This document shows, one piece after another, positions 18,823-26,541 of a DNA stretch of 64,000 nt; positions within the stretch are counted from its first letter, which is position 1; every line of letters begins with the position of its first letter. The translations under genes were made by a program, and so were the position numbers. The stretch comes from Treponema ruminis (GTDB lineage: Bacteria; Spirochaetota; Spirochaetia; Treponematales; Treponemataceae). The notes under the pieces were generated by a model that was given only the letters and a program-made list of their open reading frames with translations, did no database searches and had not been told where the DNA came from. The DNA lies in the NCBI GenBank assembly GCA_017161305.1, contig CP031518.1, forward strand, positions 1,612,001 to 1,676,000, written 5' to 3'.

Positions 18823-18849
18823 TTATCGGAATCAAAAAAAAGATATTTA
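18823..18849 (-). promoter_or_regulatory. sigma-28 (FliA)-like promoter of flgF
   Basis: On the minus strand, TAAA (18849-18846), a 15-nt spacer, then TCCGATAA (18830-18823). This matches the flagellar sigma-28 consensus TAAA-N15-GCCGATAA in all but one position, and sits about 50 nt upstream of the flgF ATG. Confidence 0.6.
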
Positions 18850-18920
18850 GAATTTGTTTTTTCTAAGATTATAATGTACAATTTAATTAAATAAAAAATT
18901 AAGTTTTCAGGAAGGTCAAT

Positions 18921-20342
18921 GTGGATCTGCTCTCAATGAATTTGCTGCTCAGCTGTGTATGTCTTATTTTCTGTGTGGTGACTCTCATCTCTGCACTATT
19001 CATAGTAAGATTCACAAAAGCCAGATTTAACTACGACGAGCTTACCGGGCTCTATACAATCGAAAAGTTCAAGAGCGAAGCCAGAAAGATTCTAGCCACA
19101 GCCAAGCCTGATGAATACGCCTTTGTCTGTCTGGACATCAACAAATTCCAATACCTTACGGATTCCCTGGGCCGCGAAACAGCAAACTCAGTCCTCACCG
19201 TACTGGGCGCCCACTTCAAAAAAACAGCTCCAAACGACTCAATCCTTACCCGCCGCTATTCAGACAATTTCGTAATGATGATTCACACGAGTTTCGGCCC
19301 CATTATCGAAGATTACATCCTCAACATGATTGGTGTGGTTTCAAAAATGGGCAATCTCCTGCCCCTTCACTACACGCTTGAGTTCAGCACAGGTGTTTAC
19401 GCAGTCTCAAATCCCCACGAAGACATTGAAATCATGATTCACAAGGCCAATACAGCCCGTATGGCAGGCAAGTACAGCCCTAATCCTTCACGAATCAGCT
19501 TCTACAACGAGGAAATGAGCCTCAACAGCGAGCACGAAAAGGAAATTCTCTTCGACATGAACCGGGCTTTCGAGGCAAACGAATTCATCGCCTATTATCA
19601 GCCAAAATTCAATTTTGGTGACAGCAAGGTTATCGGTGCGGAAGCCCTTGTCCGTTGGAAGCACCACCAGAAGGGCCTTTTGGAGCCGGGATATTTCGTC
19701 CCACTTTTCGAGCGCAACGGCTTCATTTCAAAAGTTGACATCAAGATTTTCGAGCAGGTATGTCAGTTCCTCGACAAATGGAACAAGTCTGGCAAGGACG
19801 GCAAATGCCCCAAGCCTCTCACAATTTCCTGCAACCTTTCGCGCTACCAGCTTTACAATCCTGAATTCGCAAAGCAGTATTCACAAATCGCCTCAAAATA
19901 CCAGATTGAGCCTTCAAAAATTGAGCTTGAGCTTACAGAAAGCCTCATGATGGACAACAAAAAACGGCTCCTTAAGGCCATGAACGAAATCAAAAAGGCC
20001 GGATTCGACATTTCTGTTGACGACTTTGGTTCAGGATTCTCTTCACTTGCCCTTCTCAAGGACATTCCGGCAAACGTCATCAAGCTGGACAAGGAATTTT
20101 TTGCAAATACCACTCACAACGGCAGCAACGACGACAGGGACGTTCACAAAGACAATATCATCGTAAATTCCGTAATCGACATGGCAAAAAAACTCGACAT
20201 GACCACTGTTGCCGAAGGTGTAGAAGAAGAAAGCCAGGCCAAGCAGCTTCGTGAAATGGGCTGTGACATTGCCCAGGGATTTTTCTATGCCAAGCCAATG
20301 TGCGCAGAAGATTTTGAGAGATTGTTGAAGAACTCACTTTAA
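18921..20342 (+). CDS. membrane GGDEF/EAL protein, probable c-di-GMP phosphodiesterase
   Basis: 473 residues starting at GTG 18921 with SD GGAAGG. One N-terminal membrane helix (about residues 5-30) is followed by a GGDEF-type domain (YDELTGLYTIEKF... VCLDINKFQYLTD). Its active-site loop reads RRYSDNF instead of GGDEF, so cyclase activity is unlikely. The C-terminal EAL domain keeps AEALVRWKH, LELTESLMMD, VDDFGSGFSSL and AQGFFYAKP, so hydrolysis of c-di-GMP is plausible, with the degenerate domain perhaps sensing nucleotide. A TATAAT at 18870-18875 is a candidate promoter. Confidence 0.87.
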   Translation: MDLLSMNLLLSCVCLIFCVVTLISALFIVRFTKARFNYDELTGLYTIEKFKSEARKILATAKPDEYAFVCLDINKFQYLTDSLGRETANSVLTVLGAHFKKTAPNDSILTRRYSDNFVMMIHTSFGPIIEDYILNMIGVVSKMGNLLPLHYTLEFSTGVYAVSNPHEDIEIMIHKANTARMAGKYSPNPSRISFYNEEMSLNSEHEKEILFDMNRAFEANEFIAYYQPKFNFGDSKVIGAEALVRWKHHQKGLLEPGYFVPLFERNGFISKVDIKIFEQVCQFLDKWNKSGKDGKCPKPLTISCNLSRYQLYNPEFAKQYSQIASKYQIEPSKIELELTESLMMDNKKRLLKAMNEIKKAGFDISVDDFGSGFSSLALLKDIPANVIKLDKEFFANTTHNGSNDDRDVHKDNIIVNSVIDMAKKLDMTTVAEGVEEESQAKQLREMGCDIAQGFFYAKPMCAEDFERLLKNSL

Positions 20343-20344
20343 TA

Positions 20345-20350
20345 TATAAT
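20345..20350 (+). promoter_or_regulatory. -10 box close to hisS start
   Basis: TATAAT is followed by a 9-nt gap before the hisS ATG at 20360. There is no SD in the gap, so the leader would be zero to a few nucleotides. Confidence 0.35.
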
Positions 20351-20359
20351 ATCCTCATT

Positions 20360-21661
20360 ATGGCAGAACTTATTCAACCAAGAGTCCTCAAAGGATTTAG
20401 AGACATTTTACCGCAGGCAGAAATTGTCCGCACAAATTTAATGGAAAAAATCACTGGCGTTTACCGTTCTTTCGGCTTCGTTCCGATTGATACGCCGGTA
20501 CTCGAATATTCAGAGATTTTGCTTCGAAAATCAAACGGCGAAACAGAAAAACAGGTTTTCCGCTTTTTGGATAACGGCAAGCGCGACGTAGCCCTCCGCT
20601 TCGACCTCACAGTTCCTTTCGCCCGCTTTACAGCCGAGCACGAATCAGAGCTTTACTTCCCTTTCAAGCGATACCACATTGCAAAAGTATGGCGCGGAGA
20701 AAAGCCACAGGCAGGCCGCTACCGTGAATTCGTTCAGTGCGACATCGACACAGTAGGCTCAGACTCAGCTGCAAGCGATTTTGAGATCCTCAACATCATG
20801 CGCACTGCTCTGGCAGAAATCGGAGTCAAAGACGTCACCATTCATGTAAACCACCGCGGTATTTTCAACCGTTTCCTTGCAAAACTCGGAATCGCCGAAA
20901 AGAGCGAGGATATTCTGCGCTCAGTAGACAAACTTGCAAAAGTCGGTCAGGAAGAAGTCAAAAAAGAGCTGGTTGAATACACTGGCAGCGAAGAAAAAGC
21001 CTCTGAGATTCTCAAATATATCGCTGGCGCCGGTGACTTTGAATCTACACTCAAAATGATTACAGAAATGAGCGGCGGTGCAAACGAAGATTCAGACCGC
21101 ATGGCAGAAATCTACGAAATGATGAAGGCAGCCGGAATTCAGGCAACTTACGTTCTCGATCCAAGCATTACGCGTGGCCTCGACTATTACACAGGAGTCG
21201 TTTACGAAACTTTCCTCAACGAGCTTCCGTCAATCGGTTCTGTCTGCTCTGGCGGCCGCTACGACAACCTTGCAGGCCTTTACACAAAGACAAAACTGCC
21301 TGGCGTTGGAGCTTCAATCGGCCTTGACCGTCTTATCGCAGGTCTTGAGCAGCTCGGCAAGCTCGAAAGCAGGGGCAGCTACCTCGACGCTGAAATTTTC
21401 TGCATGGACAAAAATCTTGTCGTCTACTACCAGAAAGTTGCAGCCCAGCTGCGTGAAAAAGGCGTAAAAGTCGAAGTCTTCCCGGAAGCCAAGTCGATGA
21501 AAGCGCAGTATGCTGTCACAGACGCAAAAAAAATCAAATGGGGAATTCTGATTGGCTCAAACGAGGCCGAAAAACAGGCCGTAACCCTCAAGAATCTTGA
21601 AACCCGCGAGCAGTTCGCAGAAATTTCTGTAGAAGAAGCTGCCGCAAAGATTTTAGCGTAG
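20360..21661 (+). CDS. hisS: histidyl-tRNA synthetase
   Basis: 433 residues, a class II synthetase of the short HisRS type. LKGFRDILP at the N-terminus, motif 2 around HIAKVWRGEKPQAGRYREF, the histidine-binding segments DPSITRGLDYYTGVVYE and SGGRYDNLAGLY, and motif 3 GVGASIGLDRLIAGLE are all present. The C-terminal anticodon-binding domain covers about the last 95 residues. It charges tRNA-His. The 3' end overlaps the convergent SH3 lipoprotein gene by 9 bp. Confidence 0.96.
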   Translation: MAELIQPRVLKGFRDILPQAEIVRTNLMEKITGVYRSFGFVPIDTPVLEYSEILLRKSNGETEKQVFRFLDNGKRDVALRFDLTVPFARFTAEHESELYFPFKRYHIAKVWRGEKPQAGRYREFVQCDIDTVGSDSAASDFEILNIMRTALAEIGVKDVTIHVNHRGIFNRFLAKLGIAEKSEDILRSVDKLAKVGQEEVKKELVEYTGSEEKASEILKYIAGAGDFESTLKMITEMSGGANEDSDRMAEIYEMMKAAGIQATYVLDPSITRGLDYYTGVVYETFLNELPSIGSVCSGGRYDNLAGLYTKTKLPGVGASIGLDRLIAGLEQLGKLESRGSYLDAEIFCMDKNLVVYYQKVAAQLREKGVKVEVFPEAKSMKAQYAVTDAKKIKWGILIGSNEAEKQAVTLKNLETREQFAEISVEEAAAKILA

Positions 21662-22027
21662 GCTATCCCTTGCTTTCTCAGCCTTTAATTTGTTTGAGAA
21701 CACTTTAACGGCTGAGGAAGGGATCCAGCCCTCTTCTATCGCATACCATTTTTCCTTTGCTTCATCAACAATAATCGTGCAGTTACCCTTGATTTCGTAA
21801 ATTTCCCCCTTGCGGAAGGAAGCGATTACAGCTGAGTCATAGCTTGCTTCTTCATGGCAGGCGACATAGGGATCAGAAATAAGTGCCCATTCAATACGCG
21901 GCGACAAATCCTGGGGAGAAAGCTCCTGCATTTGAAGCTGGCCGTTGTTTTTTTTGCATGACATGGCCGTTGCAAGAAAGGAAATTAAAAGAAAAGCAAA
22001 AAGAGCTTCAAAAAAACGTTTTTTCAT
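21653..22027 (-). CDS. small SH3-domain lipoprotein
   Basis: Starting at ATG 22027, this is a 124-residue lipoprotein (MKKRFFEALFAFLLI, lipobox ATAMSC). After a short linker it has an SH3b-like domain (DPYVACHEEASYDSAVIASFRKGEIYEIKG... KEKWYAIEEGWIPSSAVKVF), a fold often used to bind the cell wall. The start codon overlaps the stop of the NUDIX gene (TAATG), so it is translationally coupled to it. The partner or ligand is unknown. Confidence 0.75.
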   Translation of the reverse strand: MKKRFFEALFAFLLISFLATAMSCKKNNGQLQMQELSPQDLSPRIEWALISDPYVACHEEASYDSAVIASFRKGEIYEIKGNCTIIVDEAKEKWYAIEEGWIPSSAVKVFSNKLKAEKARDSLR

Positions 22028-22437
22028 TATTTTTTGCCTGCGACCCATTTCATGACATCAGGATAAATCAGCATGTCAGAATCAACGAAATTTAATGTGG
22101 GGATTTCTGCAGGGAAAGCCCATTTGTATTCTGTGTGCTCGGTGAGGACGTACTTTTGAGCAATTCCGTCGTGGGGAACTTTGATTTCGTAGGCATGAAG
22201 GGCAATCTGCTTACCGTTGTGCATAAAAAAAGTTTCGGTGATTTTTTCGCCCACGCTGACCTTTACGCCGAATTCTTCCTCGAACTCGCGCACGATTGCA
22301 GTCTGGTCACTCTCGCCATCCTCAACCTTTCCGCCAGGGAATTCCCAGCGGTCGCCCATCTGACCTGTGGGATTTCTGTGAGCAATTAATATTTTTTCGC
22401 CGTCAAAAGCAATGCAGGCGATTGATGTCTTTGCCAT
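22027..22437 (-). CDS. NUDIX hydrolase, MutT-like (8-oxo-dGTP diphosphatase family)
   Basis: 136 residues with a complete Nudix box (GGKVEDGESDQTAIVREFEE followed by EFGV), preceded by AHRNPTGQMGDRWEFPGGK, which is typical of MutT/CTP-pyrophosphohydrolase-like enzymes. It probably removes oxidised or aberrant nucleotides from the pool. SD GGAG lies upstream of the ATG. The gene is the first of a two-gene unit with the SH3 lipoprotein. Confidence 0.88.
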   Translation of the reverse strand: MAKTSIACIAFDGEKILIAHRNPTGQMGDRWEFPGGKVEDGESDQTAIVREFEEEFGVKVSVGEKITETFFMHNGKQIALHAYEIKVPHDGIAQKYVLTEHTEYKWAFPAEIPTLNFVDSDMLIYPDVMKWVAGKK

Positions 22438-22468
22438 AAAAAATTCTCCGTAATATATCTCTACAATC

Positions 22469-24793
22469 TTACATAGACTTCAAGAAGTTTTCAATTCCTT
22501 GGGCCAGGGCCTGGGCTCTTTTTTTGAGTTCCGCCCGGCTTGTGACGGTAAATTGATTTCCAATTTCTATGTCCACCGTTGGAATCGTGCTGAATGAAGT
22601 CTGGGTAAGGTCAATGTCCATCCTGCCATCCTCGTAAACAGGCAATTCCTTATCCCTGATGGCCTCAATCAGACAGTCTCCAAGCTGGTCGCTTTTCTGC
22701 CAGTGTTTTTTTACGTTCGGAAGATATTTGATTCCGTCGGGAACAGAGCAGAAAAAGGATCCCTTGTCCTCTTCTTTATTGTCCTTGTCAAAGTGAATTG
22801 CCACATGGATTTTTGCATTGTTGTTAGCAATTACCGTGCGGGCAATGTTATCAAGCTGGGTGTCCTCAGAATCGCGGATCATGAGCACATCGTAGCCATC
22901 TTTTAAAAGAATGCTTTTTAGAAGCCGGGCCGTCCTTAAAGTCACCTGGGCCTCGGTCTTTCCGTCGTTGAAGGACATTCCGTCACTTACAGCAATCGAT
23001 TCGACCGCCCCCGCCGCATTTGTTCCGCCCGTCACTTTTGGGGATTTATCGGGATGGGAGAAAGTTTTTTGAAAGGCACCGCCTTTAGTTCCATGTCCTG
23101 CATTTACCGCGACAACGATATTCTTTCGATTGTAAGAGGCCCGATAAAGAATTGAGTGACCTGAATTGATTTTTGAAAAGGAAGCGAATTTCCATTTGGG
23201 ATTGAGGGTAATTCTTTCTTCTTCCCATGAGCCGTCGTCAGTGAAAGTCTTTGCCTGAGTCAGCATTTCAAGCCAGGTCCTGCCGTTTTTACGCACTTCA
23301 TCAATTGTGTTTATGCTGACAGAATTGGCATTGATTTTAGAAAGCCTGTCCTTGGCATCAGTTTTCTGCTCATTTTCTCTATAATATGCACCCAGCGCGC
23401 TGATTACATAATTTTTCCCGTTAACCTTTCCCAAATACATGAAGACATGCCCCGGAAAGCCCATGAGGGTGCCGGGTTCAAGAGACGAAAGGGCTGATTT
23501 TTTTGACGACAGGGATTTTTTTTCAAAGTTGACAGATTTTCCGGCCATGGCAAGTTGAGATCGGCTGTTGCGGGCAAAATTAAAACCGAAACAGCGGAAA
23601 ATATCCTTGAGGTATTCCGAGCAGTCCCTTGAATCCGCCATTCCGCCCCATCCGTAGCGAAGTCCTAGAGACTTAAATGCCAGATTGAGGACATTGGCGA
23701 CAGTATAATCAAGAAGGCCAAGACTGCACTTTCCAGAAGGAATTGAAGCATAAGCAAAGGCCAGAGAGCCGTTTTTTTTTCGGTAGGGAATTTCAACAAG
23801 GAAACTTGAATGAGGCTCCCTTTCCGAAAAGGCTGCGTCAAATCCCGGCTGATTTTGATCTGCTATAAAAAGGAAGGTTCCCATAAAAAGTTCCGGGAAA
23901 CCTGTAAAATCCTCGTCCGGGCAGGCAAGAGTATAATCAGCAGGCAGGGTGAAGCGTTCTTCGGTAATAGTCACAAAAGACTGGGGAGATTTTTCGGCAT
24001 AGTCAAAATAGCGCTCAAATTCCTCGTCTGAGCAGAAAGCAAGGTCACAAGCCCTGACCCAGCCCGTACAAAAAGAAGATTTTACGAAAAGCCAGTCGCT
24101 TCCCTTGCTTTCCCACAAGACAAGAACCGGCTCGTTCATTAAAATACCGGAATTCTGGGCAATGTCATCGTACCAGTAATTTGAATCATCAGTGTAAAAG
24201 GTTGAGTCAGGAACCAGACGCATGTCAGTCCGCTTTATGCAGACCGCCTTTCGAACGGGAAAGTCATTTTCGTATTCTTCAGGATTTAAGCTTCCGCCTG
24301 AGAAATAAGAGAAAGAGCCCAGCTGGGAATAATTCATGGCGTCGTAGATTTCATGCCAGTCCTTAAGACCTAACTCACGCTGGCTCTCGACGTTTTTCGT
24401 AACGATTTTTTTGAACCATTTTACCCTGCCCTTGTAACGTAAGATTTCACTCCTAAGCTCTTCAGCTGATATAAGGGAATCGAATTTCCGTAAGTCACTT
24501 GAAATATAGAAGCAGTTTGCTGAAAGACTGATTTTTTGATTTTCCCGGTTCCATCTTGCGATTTCCTCCCGGCTCATTTTGACTTTAAATGGCTTTTTTG
24601 ACCGGGAAATCCAGAAAGAAGAATTGAGCATCTCTGGAGAGACATCGCTTGCAAGACGAACGACAGAAGAATCAGATTCTGAGGAAGAAGACCAGAGGGG
24701 CGCTGAGCAAAAAAGGCCCGCAATGGCACAGAAAAGCGTGAAAATCGCAGAGCGGAAATTGAAAGCAGCAGGAAAACTTTTATTTATCTTCAC
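22469..24793 (-). CDS. exported bifunctional cell-wall hydrolase: SH3, NlpC/P60 and amidase_3 domains
   Basis: 774 residues starting at GTG 24793, with a signal peptide (NFRSAIFTLFCAIAGLFCSA). SH3-like modules lie at about residues 195-330. An NlpC/P60 domain of the YkfC type follows, with the nucleophile in DSRDCSEYL near residue 390 and histidine in FPGHVFMYLGK near residue 450. From about residue 558 comes a zinc N-acetylmuramoyl-L-alanine amidase domain (VAVNAGHGTKGG, then TLRTARLLKSIL, AIHFDKDN and PTVDIEIGNQF). It could cut both within the stem peptide and at the glycan-peptide bond. Only one nucleotide separates it from the upstream HAD gene, suggesting an operon. Confidence 0.85.
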   Translation of the reverse strand: MKINKSFPAAFNFRSAIFTLFCAIAGLFCSAPLWSSSSESDSSVVRLASDVSPEMLNSSFWISRSKKPFKVKMSREEIARWNRENQKISLSANCFYISSDLRKFDSLISAEELRSEILRYKGRVKWFKKIVTKNVESQRELGLKDWHEIYDAMNYSQLGSFSYFSGGSLNPEEYENDFPVRKAVCIKRTDMRLVPDSTFYTDDSNYWYDDIAQNSGILMNEPVLVLWESKGSDWLFVKSSFCTGWVRACDLAFCSDEEFERYFDYAEKSPQSFVTITEERFTLPADYTLACPDEDFTGFPELFMGTFLFIADQNQPGFDAAFSEREPHSSFLVEIPYRKKNGSLAFAYASIPSGKCSLGLLDYTVANVLNLAFKSLGLRYGWGGMADSRDCSEYLKDIFRCFGFNFARNSRSQLAMAGKSVNFEKKSLSSKKSALSSLEPGTLMGFPGHVFMYLGKVNGKNYVISALGAYYRENEQKTDAKDRLSKINANSVSINTIDEVRKNGRTWLEMLTQAKTFTDDGSWEEERITLNPKWKFASFSKINSGHSILYRASYNRKNIVVAVNAGHGTKGGAFQKTFSHPDKSPKVTGGTNAAGAVESIAVSDGMSFNDGKTEAQVTLRTARLLKSILLKDGYDVLMIRDSEDTQLDNIARTVIANNNAKIHVAIHFDKDNKEEDKGSFFCSVPDGIKYLPNVKKHWQKSDQLGDCLIEAIRDKELPVYEDGRMDIDLTQTSFSTIPTVDIEIGNQFTVTSRAELKKRAQALAQGIENFLKSM

Positions 24794-24794
24794 G

Positions 24795-25454
24795 TTAATC
24801 CACCGAGCACAAAAAATCCGCAGCTTCCTTGAGGTTTGAAAAAATCTTCCAGGCTTTTTCCTTCATCTCTGAATCAGGCTGAATTAAATCCGGGACCATA
24901 ATGCATTTTATTCCGGCATTTGTAGCGGAACGGACTCCGTTAGGACTGTCCTCAATGGCGACACATTCTTCCGGCTGCAAATTTAAGGAAGCCGCTGCCT
25001 TGAGGTAAATCTCCGGGTCAGGCTTTGAATGGGTCACGGTATCGCCTGTAGTAAAAGTCTCAAAGTAATCGTGGATTCCGGCATTGGTCAGCTGGGGATG
25101 AACCTTTGCCGCCCTGGTTGAACTTGCCACCGCCAGACGGAAGCCCGCCTTTTTGAGCGATTCAAGACAGTCAAGAACGAAAGGCATTTTATTAAGTCCT
25201 TCTTCATTTTCGACAACAGTAAAAAGCTCGCTGGTCCTGTTACGGAATTTTACGGCAGCTCCTTCGTCAGGAAGATATTTTTCAAGAAGCTTTTCCGTGT
25301 CACTTCTGCTTCGTCCGACACACTGCATAAAAATCTCATGAATATTTGAAAGCCCGATTTCATCAGCGGCCTTGGCCCAGCAGACCTCACAGACCGTCTC
25401 AGTATCAAGCAGAACGCCATCCATATCAAAAAGAATCGCACGAATTTTTTTCAT
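24795..25454 (-). CDS. HAD-superfamily hydrolase (beta-phosphoglucomutase-like subgroup)
   Basis: 219 residues. Motif I FDMDGVLLDTE (nucleophile D10 and D12), motif II VASSTRAAKVH, the lysine in HSKPDPEIYLKA, and motif III VAIEDSPNGVRSATNAG are all present, with a helical cap between motifs I and II. This subgroup acts on sugar phosphates or similar small phosphoesters; the exact substrate is unknown. The gene lies directly upstream of the cell-wall hydrolase, and its -10 box is 6 nt from the ATG. Confidence 0.88.
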   Translation of the reverse strand: MKKIRAILFDMDGVLLDTETVCEVCWAKAADEIGLSNIHEIFMQCVGRSRSDTEKLLEKYLPDEGAAVKFRNRTSELFTVVENEEGLNKMPFVLDCLESLKKAGFRLAVASSTRAAKVHPQLTNAGIHDYFETFTTGDTVTHSKPDPEIYLKAAASLNLQPEECVAIEDSPNGVRSATNAGIKCIMVPDLIQPDSEMKEKAWKIFSNLKEAADFLCSVD

Positions 25455-25460
25455 ATGGGA

Positions 25461-25466
25461 ATTATA
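25461..25466 (-). promoter_or_regulatory. -10 box giving a probably leaderless HAD transcript
   Basis: Minus strand: TATAAT, gap TCCCAT (6 nt), then ATG at 25454. TTGCAT about 18 nt upstream is a possible -35. Confidence 0.5.
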
Positions 25467-25494
25467 TCATAAACAGTCCTTAAAATGCAAAAAC

Positions 25495-25594
25495 AAAAAA
25501 AGGTGGTTGGAATCGGGGTTCTGACACAAAATCGCCTGAGCTATGCTCACTGCGATGTTTGGGGCAGGTTCCCGATGGGAGACCACCTTTTTTT
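25495..25594 (-). terminator. 100-nt elaborate hairpin, probable bidirectional terminator
   Basis: The outer arms are AAAAAAAGGTGGT and ACCACCTTTTTTT. Inside are ATCGGG/CCCGAT, AATCGC/GCGATGTT and an apical TGAGC/GCTCA. T-runs follow the stem on both strands. It lies 20 nt downstream of the LolA-like gene at 25614 (minus strand) and upstream of the HAD gene promoter, so it separates the two transcripts. It is much longer than an ordinary intrinsic terminator. Confidence 0.7.
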
Positions 25595-25613
25595 GTATCT
25601 CGTATTTTAAGGC

Positions 25614-26405
25614 TTATTTGCCTGAGCTCAAGAAGTCTGTTGTGAAGTAGCGGTCTGAAAGTGGTTTGTCCAACTCAACGTTGACCATCTTGATTGTTGA
25701 AGAATGTCCAGTCTGAACGTTTGTCATTACGTTCTCCATCGGAACGTTGTAAACGCGGCCGTTTGCGCCTGGCATTTTGTCGATTCTTTTGATTTCGTTT
25801 ACTTTCATGAGCTTGCCTTTTTTGTCGTAAAGCTCGATGTAAGTCGGAATCCATGCATCTTTTGTGATGTAAGATATTCTGTACTGATACTGGCTTGATT
25901 TAGGATCTTTTGGAGTTGATTTTACAACATACAAGTCCTTGAAGTTACCCTTGTCCTCGCTCTCCTTGATAAGCTCGTGTGTATCGTCAGCAACTTCGCG
26001 AGTGCTCATGTCGTCGTAAGAAAAATCTGTTCCGACGAATGATTTTGAGCCGTCAGATGCTGCTACACGGCGTGTTGATTTTAGTGATGGAAGATAAATC
26101 CATTTGTCATCATCCTTGCCGTCGTTCTCTTTCTGAAGGAAGCGTGTATCTTTTACAGAAGCCGGTGACAAGAAAATCATAACGACATCTGAAAGATTGT
26201 TTTTGCATCGTCCGTATTCACCGACATTGCGTGTTTCCTCAACTTTTCCGTTCTTTGCAAGTGTAAGCTGGACTGCTGCCTTTGAGAAATCCGGCTTCTG
26301 GCGGTCGAAAACCTTAGTCATGATTTCTGTTCCGTCGATTGCGAATGCAGATGTTCCCACTGTGAGAGCAAGAGCCAAAGCTGTAAATTTTTTTGAAAGT
26401 TTCAT
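25614..26405 (-). CDS. LolA-like outer-membrane lipoprotein-sorting protein (paralogue 1)
   Basis: 263 residues with a cleavable signal peptide (MKLSKKFTALALALTVGTSAFA). The mature part is the LolA-like fold found beside MMPL exporters: KDTRFLQKEN, DDDKWIYLPSLKSTRRVAASDG, FVGTDFSYDDM and SYITKDAWIPTYIELYDKKG. It probably shuttles a lipid or lipidated cargo across the periplasm for the exporters encoded upstream. A paralogue is encoded at 33023-33841. It has SD GGAGG. The putative ArsR operator at 26495-26528 and a CCCC/GGGG leader hairpin near 26434-26446 lie upstream. Confidence 0.8.
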   Translation of the reverse strand: MKLSKKFTALALALTVGTSAFAIDGTEIMTKVFDRQKPDFSKAAVQLTLAKNGKVEETRNVGEYGRCKNNLSDVVMIFLSPASVKDTRFLQKENDGKDDDKWIYLPSLKSTRRVAASDGSKSFVGTDFSYDDMSTREVADDTHELIKESEDKGNFKDLYVVKSTPKDPKSSQYQYRISYITKDAWIPTYIELYDKKGKLMKVNEIKRIDKMPGANGRVYNVPMENVMTNVQTGHSSTIKMVNVELDKPLSDRYFTTDFLSSGK

Positions 26406-26494
26406 AAAGAATGCCTCCTAAAGTTTTTTTCGTCCCCGGTCCGGGGTATTTTTTTTGAGGATGACTGATTAAATTCAGCACATCCTCCTATCTA

Positions 26495-26528
26495 ATTGGT
26501 TCAATAAATTAAACCGTTAAACCAATAT
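26495..26528 (-). promoter_or_regulatory. putative ArsR-family operator, copy 1 (upstream of LolA-like 1)
   Basis: ATTGGTTCAA at the left edge and TTAAACC and AAACCAAT further in form an inverted repeat (outer half-sites ATTGGTT/AACCAAT, inner GGTTCAA/TTAAACC). Over 31 nt it is identical at 28 positions to the site at 32484-32518, beside the regulator gene. It lies between the MMPL gene at 26542 and the LolA-like gene ending at 25614, in that gene's upstream region. Confidence 0.6.
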
Positions 26529-26541
26529 CTGGTTACAAGAT

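Noticed and set aside
26431-26450. CCCC/GGGG hairpin with a T-run as a plus-strand terminator
   Set aside because: No plus-strand gene ends here; on the transcribed minus strand it is only a short leader hairpin followed by an A-run, so a terminator call is not justified.
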